The notes under the pieces: model-generated
Told to the model about the DNA's origin: nothing
Database searches by the model: none
Seen by the model: the letters and a program-made list of their open reading frames with translations, nothing else
NCBI GenBank assembly: GCA_020053595.1
Contig: JAGVMV010000010.1
Span: 44,189 to 108,188 of the forward strand
Length of the DNA stretch: 64,000 bases
Origin: Thermoleophilia bacterium
GTDB lineage: Bacteria > Actinomycetota > Thermoleophilia > BMS3ABIN01
Direction of reading: 5' to 3'
Translations under genes and position numbers: made by a program
In this document: positions 45,411 through 54,112 of the stretch, one piece after another
Layout: every line of letters starts with the position of its first letter
Position numbering within the stretch: the first letter of the stretch is position 1

Positions 45411-46397
45411 ATGGACGCCCTCAATGTGCAGTTTCCCGGATCCGGTGTTGAAACCTGGATTTTTCTGCCACCTCTTGTGGCATTCGTCGTCTCCACCTTC
45501 ACCTCGATGGGCGGCGTTTCCGGCGCCTTCATCCTGCTGCCGTTCCAGATGAGCTTCCTCGGCTTCACCAGCCCGTCAGTCAGCTCCACCAACTTCATCT
45601 ACAACATCGTGGCGATTCCCAGCGGCGTCTATCGCTACTTCAAGGAAGGGCGCATGGCCTGGCCGCTGACCTGGGTGGTGCTGGTAGGCACCCTGCCAGG
45701 CCTGTTGATCGGCTATTACCTGAGGATCAAGTATCTGCCCGACCCGAGCAAATTCAAGCTGTTCGTCGGTTGCGTGCTGCTCTACATCGGCGGGCGGCTG
45801 CTCTATGAGCTTACCGGACGGGCTCGCGCGGGCCGCGCGAAGCAGTGGCAGCTGGACCGGAAATTCGCCGAGCGGGCTCGCAGGATGAAGGGGGAGGGCG
45901 CGTCGCGATCGGCGGCGCTGCCGCCGGAGGCGGTGGTGAGGACGGTCTCCTTCAACCTCAAGCGGATCGAATACGAGTTCTGGGGCGAGCGCTTCGGCTT
46001 CAGCGTCCCGGCGATGCTGCTCTTGGCGTTCGTCGTCGGCGTCATCGGCGGCACTTACGGCATCGGCGGCGGCGCCATCATCGCGCCGTTCTGCGTGGCG
46101 GTCTTCCGCCTGCCGGTCTACACGGTTGCCGGCGCGGCGCTGCTGGGGACCTTTCTGACCTCCATCGTCGGGGTCATCATCTACAGCGTCATACCGATCC
46201 CGGGCGCCAACGGGGTCGCCACAACCTGGCCGCCGGACGTGGCGCTCGGTGTTCTCTTCGGCATCGGCGGCTTCGCGGGTATGTACCTCGGCGCGCGGCT
46301 GCAAAAACACGTGCCGCAAAAGTTCATCAAGCTGCTGCTGGGGATCATGATCGTGGCGCTGGCGCTGCAGTATATTGCTCAGTATTTTTTGAAGTAA
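45411..46397 (+). CDS. TauE/SafE family sulfite/sulfur-anion permease
   Basis: A 328-residue membrane protein with eight to nine helices arranged in two halves. Marks are TSMGGVSGAFILLPFQ in the first half and VGVIGGTYGIGGGAIIAPF in the second; both halves of the family end with conserved Gly-rich loops. The central cytoplasmic loop (about residues 130-190) is long and basic. TauE/SafE proteins move sulfite, sulfoacetate or other sulfur anions across the membrane. Its place between two rhodanese genes supports a sulfur substrate here. Confidence 0.87.
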   Translation: MDALNVQFPGSGVETWIFLPPLVAFVVSTFTSMGGVSGAFILLPFQMSFLGFTSPSVSSTNFIYNIVAIPSGVYRYFKEGRMAWPLTWVVLVGTLPGLLIGYYLRIKYLPDPSKFKLFVGCVLLYIGGRLLYELTGRARAGRAKQWQLDRKFAERARRMKGEGASRSAALPPEAVVRTVSFNLKRIEYEFWGERFGFSVPAMLLLAFVVGVIGGTYGIGGGAIIAPFCVAVFRLPVYTVAGAALLGTFLTSIVGVIIYSVIPIPGANGVATTWPPDVALGVLFGIGGFAGMYLGARLQKHVPQKFIKLLLGIMIVALALQYIAQYFLK

Positions 46398-46502
46398 TCC
46401 AACAATCGGTCTGTTGAACCTTCTATGGTTTGAGCAGCGCCGTATCATTGCGCTACACTAGATATCAGTTATTGCGGAAAAATTCGTACAAGGCGGAGAT
46501 GC

Positions 46503-47513
46503 ATGTCCACCCCGGCTTCAATCCCGGAAAATGAAGAGAATAGCCGCGCTTTCCCCGAAGCGATCGATGAGCGGCTGCGCGAGTTACTTTCCCGGCGCGC
46601 GCTGAGCGTTCTGGCTTCGACCCCCCTTGAGGAGGGCGAGTACATCGCCCACGGGCTCTGGGGCCATGAGCTGGCGGCGAAGCTCGCCGATCTGGAGCAG
46701 GACGAAGAAATCTACCTGCTCGACGTCCGCGGCCGCGAAGCCTATGAACAGGGCCATATCGAAGGCGCGCATCACGTCGAGTTCAGCGACTGGGCCTCGC
46801 CGGAGAACCTCTCGCGCCTGCCGAGTGACCACAAGATCATCGTCATCTGTGAGACCGGCCTTGCCGCCGCTCAGGTCGTCGCCGGACTGCGGCTGCTCGG
46901 CTACGACGCCGCCGTCCCCAAGACCGGCATCAACGGCTGGACGCAGACGCACATGACCGAGAAGCTGGTGGAGGAGTTCCAGTCAGCGAAATATCCGGTG
47001 AAGCGGGTGCCGCCGGATAACGGGCACGCGCCGGCTCCGGAGGACGCTGTTTTTCACGCGCCTGAAGACCACGAATATGACCTGATCGCCGAGCGGATCC
47101 ATGAAGTGTTCAGCGATTTGCCGGCTGCTGATAACGGCAACGGTCATCCCGCGCACATCATCACCGCCCGCAAGCTGAACTCGCTGCTGCAGGATGAATG
47201 CGAACGGGAGAGGATCTTTCTGCTGGACCTGCGGCGGGAGGAGGACTTCGAAGGCGTCGGCCATATCGAGGGCGCACTGCGGATGGATTTCGACGCGGTC
47301 GCCGTTCCCGGCAACCTGGAGCTGCTACCCCGTGACCGCAAGATAATTACCATCTGCTACACCGGCAACCTGGCAGCCCAGCTGGCCGCGGTGCTGCGTC
47401 TGCTCGGCTATGACGCCGCGGCGCTGGCTTACGGCATGATCAGCTGGACGCGCACGCCGACCACTTACCTGTACCTGAAGGATATCCAGAAGGCCGACAA
47501 CCCGCTGGTCTGA
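46503..47513 (+). CDS. cytoplasmic tandem rhodanese protein
   Basis: A 336-residue protein without a signal peptide, made of two rhodanese domains joined by a linker. Active-site loops are VICETGLAAAQ and TICYTGNLAAQ, each with the catalytic cysteine. The first follows LLDVRGREAYEQGHIEGA and the second LLDLRREEDFEGVGHIEGA. Substitution of Glu for Tyr in the first loop is unusual. It resembles the exported protein at 44091 domain by domain, so the two genes are paralogues. It probably handles sulfane sulfur inside the cell while the other acts outside. Confidence 0.88.
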   Translation: MSTPASIPENEENSRAFPEAIDERLRELLSRRALSVLASTPLEEGEYIAHGLWGHELAAKLADLEQDEEIYLLDVRGREAYEQGHIEGAHHVEFSDWASPENLSRLPSDHKIIVICETGLAAAQVVAGLRLLGYDAAVPKTGINGWTQTHMTEKLVEEFQSAKYPVKRVPPDNGHAPAPEDAVFHAPEDHEYDLIAERIHEVFSDLPAADNGNGHPAHIITARKLNSLLQDECERERIFLLDLRREEDFEGVGHIEGALRMDFDAVAVPGNLELLPRDRKIITICYTGNLAAQLAAVLRLLGYDAAALAYGMISWTRTPTTYLYLKDIQKADNPLV

Positions 47514-47545
47514 GTCGAGCCGCTACGCCGGGCCTGGCTCCGAGG

Positions 47546-47746
47546 TTATTTTTCCGCCGGTTTCTGCTCTTCGGCCGGCTCCTCTTCCTCTGCTATTTCT
47601 TTTTTCTCATCCTGGCGGTCTTTCTTGCCGTACTTCGCCTCGGAATGATAACCGGCGCCGCTCTGTGGCTGGCCCGCGAAGGGGTTTCGCGGCTTGCCGG
47701 CTGCCGGCCTTTTCTGTTTCGGATTCTTTTTTTTGTCTTTTGACAT
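47546..47746 (-). CDS. small charged protein of unknown function
   Basis: A 66-residue protein with a Lys-rich N-terminal half and a Glu-rich C-terminal half (KEIAEEEEPAEEQKPAEK). There is no membrane helix and no cysteine. Such charge-segregated small proteins can be intrinsically disordered nucleic-acid or ribosome binders, but nothing specific can be said. It lies 58 bases downstream of dtd on the same strand. It may be spurious, though the frame shows no internal stop and codon use is normal. Confidence 0.45.
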   Translation of the reverse strand: MSKDKKKNPKQKRPAAGKPRNPFAGQPQSGAGYHSEAKYGKKDRQDEKKEIAEEEEPAEEQKPAEK

Positions 47747-47804
47747 CTCAGATCATTCCCGTTGTTCTCGACAGGGTTTCCCCTGCGTTTTTATTCGCGC
47801 TACC

Positions 47805-48281
47805 TTATTTCCCTGCTTTCGCGGGATTCGCCGACGGCCGCTCCGGGCTCTCGACGATGATAGTCACCGGGCCGTCATTGACCAGCTCGACCTCCATCAT
47901 GACTCCAAACCTGCCGGTCTCGACGGTAAGCCCGCCGGCGCGTAGTTCCGCGACGACCTCTTCGTACAGTTTTTCCGCCAGCAATGGTTCCGCCGCCTGT
48001 CCGAAACCGGGCCGGTTGCCCTTGCGGGCATCTCCCAAAAGGGTGAACTGGCTGACGACCAGAACGGCGCCGCCGACATCGGACACCGACAGGTTCATCA
48101 GCCCCGTCTCATCGTTGAAGATGCGCAGCCGGGCAAGTTTGCCAGCGATGAAGGCGGCGTCGGCGGAAATATCCGTGGCGGCAACTCCCAGGAGCACCAG
48201 CAGGCCGTGGCCGATTTCGCCGGTCACGGCGCCGTCGACCAGCACTTGCGAGCGGCTGACCCTTTGAACCACTGCCTTCAT
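47805..48281 (-). CDS. dtd: D-aminoacyl-tRNA deacylase
   Basis: A 158-residue enzyme that removes D-amino acids, and glycine from mischarged tRNA-Ala. It shows [28 protein letters not shown], the [17 protein letters not shown] motif (with the Ser-Gln active-site turn) and the end motif [18 protein letters not shown] with Gly-x-Pro replaced by the related NDGPVT sequence. The length and order fit Dtd. No operon partner is evident apart from the small charged protein. Confidence 0.94.
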   Translation of the reverse strand: MKAVVQRVSRSQVLVDGAVTGEIGHGLLVLLGVAATDISADAAFIAGKLARLRIFNDETGLMNLSVSDVGGAVLVVSQFTLLGDARKGNRPGFGQAAEPLLAEKLYEEVVAELRAGGLTVETGRFGVMMEVELVNDGPVTIIVESPERPSANPAKAGK

Positions 48282-48378
48282 GGCAGGGAGATTTCCTGTG
48301 TGGCTGTTTTCATACCGGTAGTCTAAAACCTACGTCCTGAAGTTGAAAGCCCGGGCGATTTAGAACAGAATCTGGTCT

Positions 48379-49035
48379 GTGGCTAATTCGATGAATTCCG
48401 GAGTTGGGAAACCGCGCAGAGCGCGGCGGCTCCTTGTTCTGCCCGCCATGTTGCTAGGGCTGGCCGCCATGGCCGGTTGCGGCGGCGACGCAGCGAAAAC
48501 CTCTGTCTCCCGCCTGCAGTTCGATGCTCTCAACAAGCAGGTTGCTGCATCCTCGAAACTTCTGGGCGACAGCCTGCAGAAGCCCCTGATTTCCCTGCCG
48601 GCGAAGAAACTGATGATTGAGCTGCAGCCCGAACAGCGCTTCGGACAAATCGAGATCCCGCGGCTGGGAATCCGTGAGTGGATCGTCCAGGGAACCTCGT
48701 CGCAAGCGCTCGAAAAAGGGGCCGGCCATATCGAGGGCACATCGATGCCCGGGCTGGGCGGCAATTTTGCCCTGGCGGGCGACCGCGTGCTTTATACTTC
48801 TCCATTCCTGCGGCTGGACCAGCTCGAGGTCGGTGATGAGGTGCTCGTCCATCTGCCCTATGCTGATTTCACCTACAAGGCGGAAGTAAAGACCAACGCC
48901 GACCCCAGCGAAGTCAGCGTCCTCAAGCCCAGGGGTTACGATTCGGTCACGCTGAGCACCTGCGATCCGCCTTGGGGGCTGTCCACGCGCATTATCATTT
49001 TCGCCCGGCTGTCTGAATCGGCGCCGAAAGCCTGA
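48379..49035 (+). CDS. class E-like sortase with the catalytic His replaced by Asp
   Basis: A 218-residue protein with the sortase fold. The pattern GAGHIEGTSMPGLGGNFALAG, SPFLRLDQLEVGDEVLV, the cysteine motif TLSTCDPPWG (Cys195) and the arginine STRIIIFARL (Arg204) match class E/D sortases. The catalytic histidine, normally in AGHR, is Asp135 here (AGDR; GAC at 48781-48783). The N-terminus is a lipoprotein-like signal with lipobox MAGC (Cys34), not the usual single-pass anchor. So it is either a non-classical enzyme or an inactive relative. It is followed after 6 bases by an O-antigen-ligase-like protein. Confidence 0.85.
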   Translation: MANSMNSGVGKPRRARRLLVLPAMLLGLAAMAGCGGDAAKTSVSRLQFDALNKQVAASSKLLGDSLQKPLISLPAKKLMIELQPEQRFGQIEIPRLGIREWIVQGTSSQALEKGAGHIEGTSMPGLGGNFALAGDRVLYTSPFLRLDQLEVGDEVLVHLPYADFTYKAEVKTNADPSEVSVLKPRGYDSVTLSTCDPPWGLSTRIIIFARLSESAPKA

Positions 49036-49041
49036 CCGGTT

Positions 49042-50496
49042 TTGCCCGACCTCGTTAAAAAGGCCAGCCTCTACATGCTCCTGGCGGCGTTGCTGCTCGG
49101 CACGCTCTGGCGCGGCGGTTATTTCCCGGAGCAGAAATGGCCTTTCGCCCTGGCGCTGCTGGCCGCCGGCGCTGTCGAGATCGCCGTTACCACCGCGGTT
49201 GGCAGCGCCAGGGTGCTTCGCTCCCCGGCCTTCTGGTCCCTGGCGGCTTTCACTCTGTATGCGGTGATCACCCGCGCCTGGAGCGTGGCGCCCGCGGACA
49301 CCGACCGGGAGTTGATGCTGATGCTCGGCTACCTGGCTACCTTTTTTGTGGTGCGCAGTCAAATTGTCCGCTATGGCGGGATGGCGCTCGGCGCAGTCGC
49401 CTCCTGGTTCGTCTATACGGCGACCTTTACCGCGGCCTGGGGGCTGGCCAGCTTTCTCTGGCGATGGGGGCCTTACGCCGCCATGCTCGACAATGTCTTT
49501 CGTGCCGGTTCGACTTTTGAGTATTCCAACGCGCTCAGCTGTTTTTCCCTGATGGCTCTGCCGGTCACCGTCGCCCTGCAGCGGCGGGCCGCGTCCCCGG
49601 ACCGGTCGCTGCTGACGGTCGCCGTCACCTTGCAGGCTTCCGCTGTGATGGTCAGCTATGCACGTTTCGGCATATTGATGCTGGCGGCGCTTTCCCTTTA
49701 CCTGGCGTTCAGCGGCTGGCGGGGCGGGTTTGCCCTCTCGACCGCCTTTTCACTGGCCATGGCGCTGCCGGTCGGGGTTGTGGCGACGATGGCCTCGGAG
49801 TCCGGGGACCCGTTCACCGGGCTGCTGATCATTGTGGTGATTTTGGTGGTTGTCTGGCTGGTGGATAGCTATCAGGATGCGCCGAAGTTTCGTTCGGCCC
49901 TGCGGGCTGTAGCGGCATTGTCGGCCGCCGGGGGGCTTGCAGCAGCCGTTCTGTTGGCAAACCGCAGCGAGCGCATGCGTGCCATTATCTCCATCCGCTT
50001 TAGCGAAGGATTCAACCTGAGCCGGCTGCTGCCCCATCGCCTAGACACCTGGCAAGGGGCTGTGGACGCTTACCGGGTACGGCCGCTGACCGGCTCCGGG
50101 CTGGGATCGTTCGCCCGGGTCTTTACCCAATACACCATCGCGGTTTACACCAAGTACGCCCATAACCTGATCATCCAGACGGCAGTTGATACGGGGATTA
50201 TCGGTGTGGTTTTGTTGGCTCTGTTCCTGGGCTATATCATCGTCCTGAGCGTCTGGCGGCTGCTGGTGGCTTCGCATCCGCTGGCCCGCGCCTTTGCTGT
50301 TTCCAGTTTGATCTTCATCGTCTACAACATGTTCGACTGGGAATGGTACGTGCCGGCACTGACGGCGTGGTTCATGGTGGGGGTGGCCTGCCTGGAAGCT
50401 ATGCCGGGTGAAGGCCTGAAGGAAGGGGAGGAAGGGGAGCCAGAAACCGGCAAATCTTATTTGACCACGATATCCGTAGTCAAAAAAGCGATATAG
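49042..50496 (+). CDS. O-antigen ligase / Wzy polymerase-like membrane protein
   Basis: A 484-residue protein with about 12 hydrophobic segments and a large periplasmic loop holding RPLTGSGLGSFARVFTQYTIAVYTKYAHNLIIQ. This H-containing loop with AHN is typical of the Wzy_C/RfaL family, which polymerises or ligates lipid-linked glycans at the outer face of the membrane. It starts with TTG 6 bases after the sortase stop, so the two are probably cotranscribed. The C-terminus overlaps the convergent ubiA gene by 40 bases. Confidence 0.82.
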   Translation: MPDLVKKASLYMLLAALLLGTLWRGGYFPEQKWPFALALLAAGAVEIAVTTAVGSARVLRSPAFWSLAAFTLYAVITRAWSVAPADTDRELMLMLGYLATFFVVRSQIVRYGGMALGAVASWFVYTATFTAAWGLASFLWRWGPYAAMLDNVFRAGSTFEYSNALSCFSLMALPVTVALQRRAASPDRSLLTVAVTLQASAVMVSYARFGILMLAALSLYLAFSGWRGGFALSTAFSLAMALPVGVVATMASESGDPFTGLLIIVVILVVVWLVDSYQDAPKFRSALRAVAALSAAGGLAAAVLLANRSERMRAIISIRFSEGFNLSRLLPHRLDTWQGAVDAYRVRPLTGSGLGSFARVFTQYTIAVYTKYAHNLIIQTAVDTGIIGVVLLALFLGYIIVLSVWRLLVASHPLARAFAVSSLIFIVYNMFDWEWYVPALTAWFMVGVACLEAMPGEGLKEGEEGEPETGKSYLTTISVVKKAI

Positions 50497-51332
50497 ACGA
50501 TGCTGATGACCCCGTTCATGGTCATGAAAGCGGTGTTGACCCGGGACAGGTCTCTGGTGGAGACGATGGCGTTCTCATAGGCCAGCAGCGCGGCGACCAC
50601 GGCGACTCCCAGAAAATAGATTCCCCCGAGCTTGCTGAAAACCATGCCCACTACCACCATCAGCGCCACCGCCAGCAGGTGGAAAACTCGCGTAACCCAC
50701 AACGCCCGCCTGACGCCGAGCGACACCGGCAGCGAATGGATGCCCTCACGCCGGTCGAAATCCAGGTCCAGGCAGGCATAGATGATGTCGAAGCCGGCAA
50801 TCCAGAAAGTCACGATCCCCATCAGCAGGAAGGGCTTCCAGGCCAGGCTGTAGGTGATCGCCACCCAGGCGCCGACCGGCGCCAGTCCGATCGTGGCGCC
50901 GAGGAACAGATGGCAGAGGGAAGTGAACCGCTTGGTGTAGGGATAGATGACGAATGCCGCCACCACTATCGGTGACAGGTACCAGGTCAATGGCGGCAGC
51001 TGATAGAGGCCGACGCAGAGGGCGGCCAGCGACACGCCGCAAAAAGCGACCCCCTGGGAAAGCGAAAGGGTGCCCGCGGGAATCTCGCGGCTGGCTGTCC
51101 GCGGGTTGCGGGCGTCGATCTCGTAGTCGATCACCCGGTTGAGGCCCATTGCCAGGCTGCGTGCCGCGACCATCACCATGGTGATCCAGAATATCCTGTC
51201 GAAAGCCGGGATCTTCTGGTGCGCCAGGAAGGCGCCGGCATAGGCGAAGGGCAGCGCGAAGACGCTATGCTCGATCTTGACGAATTTCGCGAAGAGGACC
51301 GGCAGTCTCAACATGGCTTCACGCCTGCTCAT
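50457..51332 (-). CDS. UbiA family prenyltransferase (menaquinone type, MqnP-like)
   Basis: A membrane prenyltransferase of about 291 residues. The two Asp-rich prenyl-diphosphate motifs are present: NRVIDYEIDARNPRTA (about residues 66-81) and YACLDLDFDRREGIHSLP (about 189-206). Eight to nine membrane helices follow the usual plan. The start at 51332, 5 bases after ubiD, gives the normal length; the longer frame adds a basic extension that the family lacks. It lies directly after ubiD, matching futalosine-pathway menaquinone gene sets. The substrate ring is therefore likely a 1,4-dihydroxy-naphthoate type, but a 4-hydroxybenzoate-like one is not excluded. Confidence 0.85.
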   Translation of the reverse strand: MSRREAMLRLPVLFAKFVKIEHSVFALPFAYAGAFLAHQKIPAFDRIFWITMVMVAARSLAMGLNRVIDYEIDARNPRTASREIPAGTLSLSQGVAFCGVSLAALCVGLYQLPPLTWYLSPIVVAAFVIYPYTKRFTSLCHLFLGATIGLAPVGAWVAITYSLAWKPFLLMGIVTFWIAGFDIIYACLDLDFDRREGIHSLPVSLGVRRALWVTRVFHLLAVALMVVVGMVFSKLGGIYFLGVAVVAALLAYENAIVSTRDLSRVNTAFMTMNGVISIVYIAFLTTDIVVK

Positions 51333-51337
51333 CCTGC

Positions 51338-52774
51338 TCAGCCCAGATCGATCCCGTAGCGGGACCACTTCCCGTCGACCAGTTTTTTTATCTCTTCGGT
51401 CATGGCGATGTCGTCGGGCCACTCGCGGTCGTGGCCCTCGCTGGGCCAGGTCTTGGTGGCGTCGAGACCCATCTTGGCGCCATAGTTGGCCGTGGGGCTG
51501 GAGTGATCGAGCACGTCCAGCGGCCCCTCGCTGATCATCACGTCCCGGCGTGGGTCGACATTGTTGAACACCCGCCAGGCGACCTCACTCTCGTCGTGCA
51601 CATTCACGTGCTCGTCGACGATGACCACGAACTTGGTAAGAGACAGCATGCCCAGACCCCAGACGGCGCTCATGACCTTCCTGGCATGCATGGGATAACT
51701 CTTCTTTATTGACATGATTGCACAGTTGTGAAAGACGCCTTCCAGCGGCAGGTTCATGTCCACCATCTCCGGCAGGGTGATCCTGAGCAGAGGCAGAAAG
51801 AGCCGTTCGGTGGCTTTACCCAGAAAGCAGTCCTCCATGGGCGGCCGGCCGACGATGGTGGTCGCATAGATCGGATCGTGCCGGTGGGTGACACAGGTCA
51901 GGTGGAAGACCGGGTAATCGCCGGCCAGCGAGTAATAACCGGTGTGGTCGCCGAAGGGCCCTTCGCGCCGCAGTTCGCCCTTTTCGACATAGCCCTCAAG
52001 GATGATCTCGGCGGTCGCGGGAACCTCCATATCAATCGTCTTACATTTCACCATCTCCACCGGGCTGCCCTTGAGGAAGCCCGCCAGCATCATCTCATCG
52101 ATGCCCTTGGGCAGCGGCGCCGTGGCCGCATAGGTCGTAGCCGGGTCGGTGCCGATGGCCACCGCCACCTCGATGCGGTCGCCAGCCTCGCGGAAGTTCT
52201 CGGCGCCATCCTTGTGGATGTGCCAGTGCATGCCCGTGGTCTGCCCGTCGAATTTCTGTAGCCGGTACATGCCGGCGTTGCGCCGGCCTTCGGGATCCTT
52301 GGTGAAGACAACCGGCAGGGTGATGAAGGGGCCACCGTCGCCGGGCCAGGTTTTGAGGATGGGCAGGTCGTCCAGGTTCGGCTCCTTCATGACGACTTCC
52401 TGGCAGGAGCCCGACTTGACGATTTTCGGCGCCGAATCCGCCAGGTTCTTCAGTTTGCCCAGCGCCTTGACCTTGGCGACGATGCCTTGGGGCACCTGCA
52501 TTTCCAGCACGCCGCCCAGCTGCTCGGCGATGTCGTCCAGGTTGGCGCCGCCCAACGCCATGCTCATGCGTTTCATGCTGCCGAACTGGTTGATCAGCAC
52601 TGGCATGTTCGAGCCCTTCGGGTTGCGGAACAACAGAGCCGGCCCGTCGGCCTTGCTCACCCGGTCGGTGATCTCTGAAATTTCGAGTTCCGGATCAACC
52701 GGCTCCTCGATCTCTACCAGCTCGCCCGCCTGCTTCAGGGCATTGATGAATTGTCTCAGGTCGTCCAGTGCCAT
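51338..52774 (-). CDS. UbiD family decarboxylase (menaquinone MqnL-like)
   Basis: A 478-residue prenyl-FMN-dependent decarboxylase. It begins LDDLRQFINALKQAGELVEI and has the conserved GMYRLQKFDGQTTGMHWHIHK, the EGPFGDHTGYYSLAGDYPVF metal/active-site stretch and a C-terminal KVMSAVWGLGMLSLTKF. The ATG at 52774 is preferred because GGAGG lies 4 bases before it and it overlaps the previous stop codon by one base. It is flanked by an isoprenoid-synthase-like gene and ubiA, which fits quinone biosynthesis. A UbiX-type flavin prenyltransferase is not seen in the window. Confidence 0.88.
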   Translation of the reverse strand: MALDDLRQFINALKQAGELVEIEEPVDPELEISEITDRVSKADGPALLFRNPKGSNMPVLINQFGSMKRMSMALGGANLDDIAEQLGGVLEMQVPQGIVAKVKALGKLKNLADSAPKIVKSGSCQEVVMKEPNLDDLPILKTWPGDGGPFITLPVVFTKDPEGRRNAGMYRLQKFDGQTTGMHWHIHKDGAENFREAGDRIEVAVAIGTDPATTYAATAPLPKGIDEMMLAGFLKGSPVEMVKCKTIDMEVPATAEIILEGYVEKGELRREGPFGDHTGYYSLAGDYPVFHLTCVTHRHDPIYATTIVGRPPMEDCFLGKATERLFLPLLRITLPEMVDMNLPLEGVFHNCAIMSIKKSYPMHARKVMSAVWGLGMLSLTKFVVIVDEHVNVHDESEVAWRVFNNVDPRRDVMISEGPLDVLDHSSPTANYGAKMGLDATKTWPSEGHDREWPDDIAMTEEIKKLVDGKWSRYGIDLG

Positions 52775-53412
52775 CAGGCCTCCGTCAGGAAGTTGGCGTT
52801 TATATCGCTGCATCTTTGCCTCAGCTCTGCGCGCTTTTCTTCCGGGAAGGCAGCCAGGGATTTTTCATAAACAGCATCGAGTCCGCTGGCATCCGAGTCG
52901 CCGCCCCAGATGATTTCGCTGAGACCGCTGGAAGCGGGGGCTTCGTGGCCGAAACCACTCGAGCGCGCCGCCAGCCGCAGCGTGGTAACAGCCCAGGCGC
53001 TCAACGCCAGGGCCGGGTCGCGTTTCTCGCCATGGATGAAAGAACACAGCTGGATCAGTTCGGCCAGCTCCCGGACGCAGACCAGATCTTCAAGCCCGGC
53101 GATGGCGCTGATCCCCCGGGCGTACATGTAGTCGCCGGCCAGCAGGTAAAAATTATTTTCATCGGGTTTGAGCAGCCGGTTCCGGCCGAAGTGGAGGAGG
53201 AAACCCTCAAAGATGTACTCCAGGCCCAGCTGGTAGCGCCCGGGGCTGTCCGCGCTATCACCGCAGGTGGCCATGAACAGGTCAGAAAAGCCGGCAGTTT
53301 CCTTCAGGCCGGTTTCAGCCAGCAGCTGCTCTCCGAACAGGATGCTGTCGGCGGCAATCTCGCGCCGCATCTCCCTCAGGGTTGATGCGGCGATTGTCCT
53401 CGTGGCATTCAT
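52774..53412 (-). CDS. degenerate isoprenyl-diphosphate-synthase-like protein
   Basis: A 212-residue protein of unknown family. The segment LLAGDYMYARGISAIAGLEDLVCVRELAELIQLCSFIHGE resembles the middle of trans-isoprenyl diphosphate synthases, where the family has GDYLLA...LGD...ALA...GE. However the DDxxD metal motifs are missing, so it is unlikely to be catalytic alone; it may be a regulatory or small subunit. The TorD-type chaperone fold is an alternative. It lies between rex and ubiD, one base overlapping ubiD. This position supports a role in quinone side-chain or redox biology. Confidence 0.5.
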   Translation of the reverse strand: MNATRTIAASTLREMRREIAADSILFGEQLLAETGLKETAGFSDLFMATCGDSADSPGRYQLGLEYIFEGFLLHFGRNRLLKPDENNFYLLAGDYMYARGISAIAGLEDLVCVRELAELIQLCSFIHGEKRDPALALSAWAVTTLRLAARSSGFGHEAPASSGLSEIIWGGDSDASGLDAVYEKSLAAFPEEKRAELRQRCSDINANFLTEA

Positions 53413-53450
53413 TTATCAGGGCTGATTGAGAGCCGCGGGCCGGGAACCAT

Positions 53451-54086
53451 TTATTTGTCCAGGTAGAACGAGAGAGTCATCAGTTCGGTCGACAGGTCTA
53501 CCTGTCGCAGTATCACCGGCTGATCGCTGGCAGCCCGGATGGGAGCGAAGTTCAGCACCGATGGCACACCAGCCGCGACCACCCGGTCGATAACCTTCTG
53601 GGCTGCCACCGAAGGTGTGGTGACGACGGCGATGTGCACTTCGTTCTCGCTCAGAAATTTCTCCAGGCCGGTGATCGGTAATACCGGTCCGGCGCCGCGG
53701 TCCTTGCCGATTACCTTCGCGTCGGCGTCGAACATGCCGATCAGGTTGAATCCCTGTTTTTGAAAGCCCCGGTAGAGCGCCAGTGCGGTCCCCAGCTTTC
53801 CCGAGCCGATGATAATTACGTTCCAGGAACGGTCCAGCCCAAGACACTTTTTCAGTTCAGTGATCAGCCGGTCCACATCGTAGCCCACGCCACGAATGCC
53901 GAACTCGCCGAAATAGGAAAGGTCCTTGCGGATCTGAGCCGGGTGGGTCCCCACCTCGTCGGCGAGCAGGCGCGATGAAATAGTGGTCGTGCCCCGGCTC
54001 TGGACCTCCTGGAGCTTGCGCAGGTATTGGGAAAGCCGCGGCACGGTGGCCGACGGTATGGCTTGTTTTCGGGAAGATTGTGACAT
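53451..54086 (-). CDS. rex: redox-sensing transcriptional repressor Rex
   Basis: A 211-residue repressor with an N-terminal winged-helix domain (SATVPRLSQYLRKL, then LADEVGTHPAQIRKDLSYFGEFG) and a C-terminal NAD(H)-binding Rossmann fold (IIIGSGKLGTALALY, then DAKVIGKDRGAGPV). A long C-terminal helix ends the protein (ILRQVDLSTELMTLSFYL). Rex represses fermentation, respiration and heme genes when NADH is low and releases DNA when NADH rises. The gene is inside a hemB-hemL-rex-X-ubiD-ubiA run and may regulate it; a Rex-like operator lies upstream of hemB. Confidence 0.94.
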   Translation of the reverse strand: MSQSSRKQAIPSATVPRLSQYLRKLQEVQSRGTTTISSRLLADEVGTHPAQIRKDLSYFGEFGIRGVGYDVDRLITELKKCLGLDRSWNVIIIGSGKLGTALALYRGFQKQGFNLIGMFDADAKVIGKDRGAGPVLPITGLEKFLSENEVHIAVVTTPSVAAQKVIDRVVAAGVPSVLNFAPIRAASDQPVILRQVDLSTELMTLSFYLDK

Positions 54087-54112
54087 GATGCAGTCTTTGG
54101 CCGTCCGGGTCC

